From Phalacrocorax aristotelis (Eukaryota; Chordata; Aves; Suliformes; Phalacrocoracidae), in contig NC_134281.1 of NCBI RefSeq assembly GCF_949628215.1, forward strand, positions 38,796,512-38,860,511: a DNA stretch of 64,000 nucleotides. The letters are read 5' to 3'. A model generated the notes under the pieces. It saw only the letters and a program-made list of their open reading frames with translations, was not told the DNA's origin and searched no databases. The position numbers and the translations under genes are program-made. Positions 59,661-64,000 of this stretch are shown here, in pieces (position 1 is the first letter of the stretch; every line of letters begins with the position of its first letter).

Positions 59661-61894
59661 GGTTCGAAGGACGGAGTGCTCCAGGTGAAAAACTTGTATT
59701 CCACACATCAATTTTCAATTATCATATTTAGTTTGTGTAAGGAGTTGTTTCTTTACACTTCCACTACTGGGTTTTGCCTAATACACATATTTAGGCAGAA
59801 TTTGTGACTTTATGTTGTGGAAAAATGAAAGGTCAAAAGATAAGGGCGTTTCAACAAATACTTTTTCCAAATACAAGGCACTTCTAGGGCCTGTAAATTG
59901 TTTTGGAGACAGTTCCACAGCTCTGTCGGCAGCCAGCTGTGAAGGGAATTTCCTACAACTTTTAATATACTCCTAATATAAAATTTTTCTTCTCAGCTAT
60001 GTGAGGTAAGTCAGTAAAATTTAATAGAGATAGAAACAGAGGTGTAGGGAGATTAACAACTTGCCTAAGGTCCTACAGGATCAGGGTCTGCTAGCACAGT
60101 GCTGCCGCAGCAGCCCGTCCCGCTGTAGTGCACACAGTAGCGTGGTGTGAGGATGCTGTCTCATTAGCTTGGAACTGTCCTGCTGAACTCTGGCTAGGCA
60201 AGAAAAGGGTGGCACTGTGTGGAAGGGTCCATGCCAAGCACCGGGCCAGGAAGGCAGGGGGACAACGAGGGAGACACGCTTTCAGTTGCTCATCTGGGTT
60301 GGGGGAGGGGGGACAGGCATGCTGCGGCAGAAGCAGCTCCTGCTTATTTACCCTGGTGCAGTAGTCAGAGGTGAGTGCTGAAGTCGGCCCACAGCAAGAG
60401 CAGGAGCACTGCAGTCCTACTGCATGGTACCTGACGTGCAGATGAGGGCTTCTTACAGGCTTTTTACCTTTCGGTAGAAAGAAGTTAAACAAAGCAGCAG
60501 CTATTCTGGTAAACTTGGACTTCTTCAGACTCCAACTCTGCTTACGATGTCCCAGTTTTCTCAGTCCAGATATCCTCGCCACTAACGAACTGTAAGGACT
60601 GCATTTGCTCTTCTTCATCCACTGTTCTTATCATGGTTATCCTTCCCATGGTTACTACTGCTACTTTCATCCCGTAGTCTCCCTTCCAAATCCATTCTTC
60701 CTCTTCCTGCCTTTAATTTTAATCCTGCTTTGAGATGCATATTGCCTTAGCTACTTTTCCCCTGCTGTGCTAAATTGGTCCTTGAGGAAGGCAATGCCTT
60801 CCATCATCACATATCATTGCTGATTTTCCCTTACAGAAAGGAATGGCTGCTGTCGAGGGGGTCCTGGCCTTGATGATAGGCAGCTTGATGTCTGTTATGG
60901 TTGTAGTCTTCAAATACATGAGCAAGAGAAATTTTCTTGTCTTGTGGTCTCTTTATTCTTTCTTGAAGGTGCACTGGTACACTGAGAATAAGGAACTTAC
61001 ATTGAACTGGCAGTGGTTTCTCTGTGATATCATCACGCTGGAATACAGTTCTGTCTTATTCAGGGCCAGAATACTGTTGCTCTTGATGTGAGATGCACCC
61101 CTACCCCACCAGCTGTTCTCCCCACCCAAAGCCTCAGCTGATGTTGAATACTTGTGTGTTTCTAATGGTGGCAAGCAAGTGAGGCTTTATCTTTTTGATA
61201 TAACTAAAGAAGCTATTAAATAGTGAGCCTAATAGAGGACTAAGATCAAGGAAACGTTAAGTTTTACTCCAACCTTTGAGATTGAGTTCCTTGGTACTAC
61301 TGTATACAGTGCTATGTACAAATATAATTTAGGAAGCGTTAACGTGAACTGAAACCTGTAGGGACAGCATACACTCGAAGAAATGTCTGTTTATTATGCT
61401 TGAGCTTTTGGTTAGTGAAAGACAAGATCCATTCAGAAATGGAGACTGGGAAAGGAAGACTGCTGAGATGCTAAATAGTCATAGGAAGGCAATGATAATT
61501 CAGAAATAGATTTGTATTCCATATCTGTAGAGCAGTGACATACATAGTTTTTGATATTTGGGAAATGTGAATTTCTTTTCCATGTTGTGCTTTAATAAAA
61601 GTGTGGATTCAGCTTTCCTAACCATGAAAATATAGATGGTCACCACACTGAAAACTCTTTTTTCATATTTTGGTCACCTGTTACCCTATTTCCAACCATT
61701 TGAGGTAATTTGCATTAAGTGAAGTCTAGAAATGTGATGCACTTACAGCAGCTGTTTGAGCAATTTGGAAGACCTGTGGAGTTAAGTCTTTGAAATTAAT
61801 TTTAGTATGTCTGGGTGCATTATTTGAGGCTGTGTAAGAAGCAGAGATTAGTATAGTTCAGCCTGGTTTGTTCTGCACTGGGGTCCATCGTGAT

Positions 61895-62474
61895 TGTTGT
61901 GGTTTAATCCCGGCAGGCAGCCAAGCTCCACCCAGCCGCTTGCTCACTCCTCCACAGTGTGATCGGGGAGGGAATCGGAAGGGTAAAATTGCAAAAACTT
62001 GTGGGTCGAGATAAAGACAGTTTAATAGGTAAAGTAAAGCTGCGTGGACACACAAAGCAAAACAAGGAATTCATTCACTACTTCCCATTGGCAGGCAGGT
62101 GTTCAGCCATCTTCAGGACAGCAGGGCTTCATCATGTATAGTGGTGACTTGGGAAGACAAATGCCATCACTCCAAATGTCCCCCTCTTCTTTCTCCTTCC
62201 CCCCCAGCTCTATATACTGAGCATGATGTCACATGGTATGGAATATCCCTTTGGTCAGTTGGGGTCAGCTGTCCTGGCTGTACCCCCTCCCAGCTTCTTG
62301 TGCACCCACAGCCTGCTCGCTGGTGGGGTGAGAAGCAGGAAAGGCCTTGATGCTGCTCAGCAGTAACTAAAACATCGGTGTGTTATCAATGCTGTTTTCA
62401 TCACAAATCCAAAACATAGCACCGTGCAAGGTACTATGAAGAAAACTAACTCTAGCCCATCCAAAACCACTACA
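61895..62474 (-). mobile_element. Second solo LTR of the same avian ERVL-like family, inverted
   Basis: Read on the - strand it starts TGTAGTGG and ends CCACAACA, and is collinear with the LTR at 18,314-18,910 (shared words such as TAGAGTTA, TTTTCTTC, GATAACACAC and GATGTTTTAGTT). Flanks GTGAT (61,890-61,894) and ATGAT (62,475-62,479) match at 4 of 5 bases, a decayed target duplication. A TATA-like AGTATATAGAG and an ATTAAA (62,021-62,026 on +) remain. No internal retroviral sequence flanks it. Confidence 0.88.
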
Positions 62475-63561
62475 ATGATGCGTCAAAGTTGAAAAGAAGA
62501 GTTAATGGAAGTCAAGATGCCAGAAGCAAAAATATGTGTAGTGATCTGATCCAAAAATACCAGTTACAGTTGTAGGGACTAAAGTGTTCTTGATCTGCAC
62601 CCACAGATTCCCTCAACTAGGGTCTGGCTGGTTAGCAGCTAAGAAGCAGGTGCTAGTGAGAAGGTGCATTTACCTCTTTTTTTGTTTGTTACTGACATTT
62701 TGTGTAGATGTAAGCTACAAAGGTTAACACAGTAGCTTTGCTGGAAAGATTAAGAAGTGAAGGTAAATGATGGGGGAGCTTCATCTGCTGCCATCCTTGG
62801 CGACATTAAAACCTGATCCACTTTCAAAGTGGCTCTTTGAGTAAAGGTTGCCAGATTGCCTTTCTAAGATTTCTTCCAACCAAAATTATGATTCCTGATA
62901 AGAGAAATTTAGATAAAAGTTTTACTTATTAATTTATCCTGTCTAGGTATTTCTTCAGTATATCCTAGCTTACTACTAGATTTCTGTGAGAATACCCCAT
63001 TTTGATTAACTGCCTGGAAAGATTTCTGATTATTTAATGATATGCTTATGACTAATTCATGCTCCCTCCAGATGAGTTAGTCAAAATCCAGGCTAGCTGG
63101 CTATGAGTTACACACCCAATCTGAGAATTCGTTTTCATTTTTCTTCATCTGAACTGCAGGATCTATCTAATATTTTTGTTTTCTCAAAAACAATGAGAAT
63201 GCCATTTCTAAGCCTCCCTTAGCAGAATAATGATAATGTGCTTTGGAAACAGAAAAAAAACCAGAAAATATTTACATTTCTAAACAAAATATCTATCCAA
63301 GCAGGTAATCACTCTGAGAATGGTGGAGGAAATCTCCTGAGGCTGACAGCAGCCCATAAAGTCACGCGAGCAGTAAGAATGGCAGGGAAGGGTAACAACT
63401 GCAACTGTGTCTGTCTCCACACTGAAAGAACATACATAATATTTTTCACTGCACTGTGAGTAGTTAATAGAATAAGTGCAAATTAAGTTTCTTCCAGGAA
63501 GACTTTCTAGGCACATCAGAGTTTTTTCACACTAACAAACAATCTTGTTACTCTTTTTGTA
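62475..63561. other. Intergenic stretch between LTR and terminal CR1
   Basis: Mostly unremarkable AT-rich sequence; it includes the CR1 3'-end remnant at 62,785-62,900. Confidence 0.6.
62785..62900 (+). mobile_element. Degraded CR1 3'-end fragment
   Basis: The + strand has CCATCCTTGG, then CATTAAAACCTGATCC, then an AGGTTGCCAGATTGCCTTTC stretch and TTCTTCCAACC followed by ATTATGATTCCTG. In this order they resemble the last hundred bases of CR1 elements (GGTTGGACTAGATGACC, CCTTCCAACC, ATTCTATGATTCTATG). Diverged; identification by recalled consensus. Confidence 0.55.
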
Positions 63562-64000
63562 GAATCATAGGATAGCCATGGTTGGGAGGGACCTCTGGAG
63601 ATTGCAGGATCAGCTACACTGGGCTGCTCAAGACTGTGTCCAGTTGAGTTTATTGTATCTCCACAAATGGAGAGTCCACAGCCTCTCTGGGCAATGTCTG
63701 TCAGTGTTTGAACATCCTCACAGTGAAAAAGTGTTTTCTTAAGTTCAGATGGATCTTCCTACGTTTCAGTTTGTGCCTATTGCCCCTTGTCCTGTCAGTG
63801 GGCTGCTGCTTCTTCCTCCCCTCCCATCAGGTATTTATACACATGGATAAGACCCCCCGAGCTGTCTCTTCTCTAGACTGAAGAGTCCCAGCTCTCTCAA
63901 ACTCTTCTCATTTTTCAGCCTGGGAAACCAGTTCCCCAGTGCGAAAAGGGCAACAAAATTTTTCCTGTAAGATGACTTGCAACTCTCACCTCAGATTTGC
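63562..64000 (-). mobile_element. CR1 LINE 3' end, cut by the window edge
   Basis: On the + strand it opens AGAATCATAGGATAG and then GTTGGGAGGGACCTCTGGAG, the reverse complement of the classic CR1 3' terminus. CR1 3' UTR-like text follows (CACAGCCTCTCTGGGCAA, GCCCCTTGTCCTGTCA, AAGAGTCCCAGCTCTCTCAA). It continues beyond the window. Confidence 0.9.

Larger units (their letters stand above)
46901..61894. other. Gene-free upstream flank
   Basis: Fifteen kilobases without a recognisable exon, RNA gene or repeat beyond the simple repeats listed. Some GC-richer patches (50,400-51,150; 53,340-53,520; 55,180-55,390; 56,200-56,420; 56,590-56,850) give short open frames without motifs. In human, TYW3 and CRYZ lie beyond LHX8 on this side; no exon of either was recognised. 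Confidence 0.6.

Noticed and set aside
46901..61894. Search for TYW3 or CRYZ exons expected upstream of LHX8
   Set aside because: No recognisable exon was found in either strand; in human the gap to TYW3 is much larger than this window's flank.
1..64000. CRISPR arrays, bacterial operons, toxin-antitoxin or phage-defence genes
   Set aside because: Spliced vertebrate genes, CR1 LINEs and retroviral LTRs show this is animal nuclear DNA; no direct-repeat/spacer array or prokaryote-like gene cluster is present.

Overview
The window is vertebrate nuclear DNA and almost certainly avian. The genes are split into short exons by introns of 0.3-3 kb. The interspersed repeats are CR1 LINEs plus solo LTRs of a bird ERVL-like family, and one developmental gene sits in a strongly CpG-rich block. 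The LTR type is one I associate with Neoaves (inference). There is no operon, CRISPR array, tRNA, rRNA or bacterial gene.

Layout: (1) 1 to about 9.9 kb, + strand: the last five coding exons and 3' UTR of a choline-transporter-like gene, called SLC44A5. (2) About 9.9-28.9 kb: the gap between two convergent genes. It holds a 2.5-kb CR1 LINE (- strand) split by a solo LTR, and an old, heavily decayed CR1 remnant near 25.2-25.9 kb. (3) 28.9-40.5 kb, - strand: a complete LHX8 LIM-homeobox gene in eight coding exons. Joining the exons gives 1,044 nt, or 347 codons plus stop, with every splice phase agreeing. (4) About 39.5-47 kb: a chain of GC/CpG-rich blocks over the LHX8 5' end and its upstream flank. 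(5) 47-64 kb: gene-free upstream flank with simple repeats, a second solo LTR of the same family in opposite orientation, and two more CR1 3' ends, the last cut by the window edge.

The two genes act separately. SLC44A5 belongs to the multi-pass choline-transporter-like membrane family. LHX8 is a LIM-homeodomain transcription factor known for roles in basal-forebrain cholinergic neurons, craniofacial tissue and the germ line. Tail-to-tail SLC44A5-LHX8 order matches the human 1p31 neighbourhood as I recall it, which supports both names. I find no convincing unknown biological system. The points most worth checking are the open, length-divisible-by-three first LHX8 intron, the nested CR1/LTR insertion with target-site duplications, and the decayed ancient CR1.
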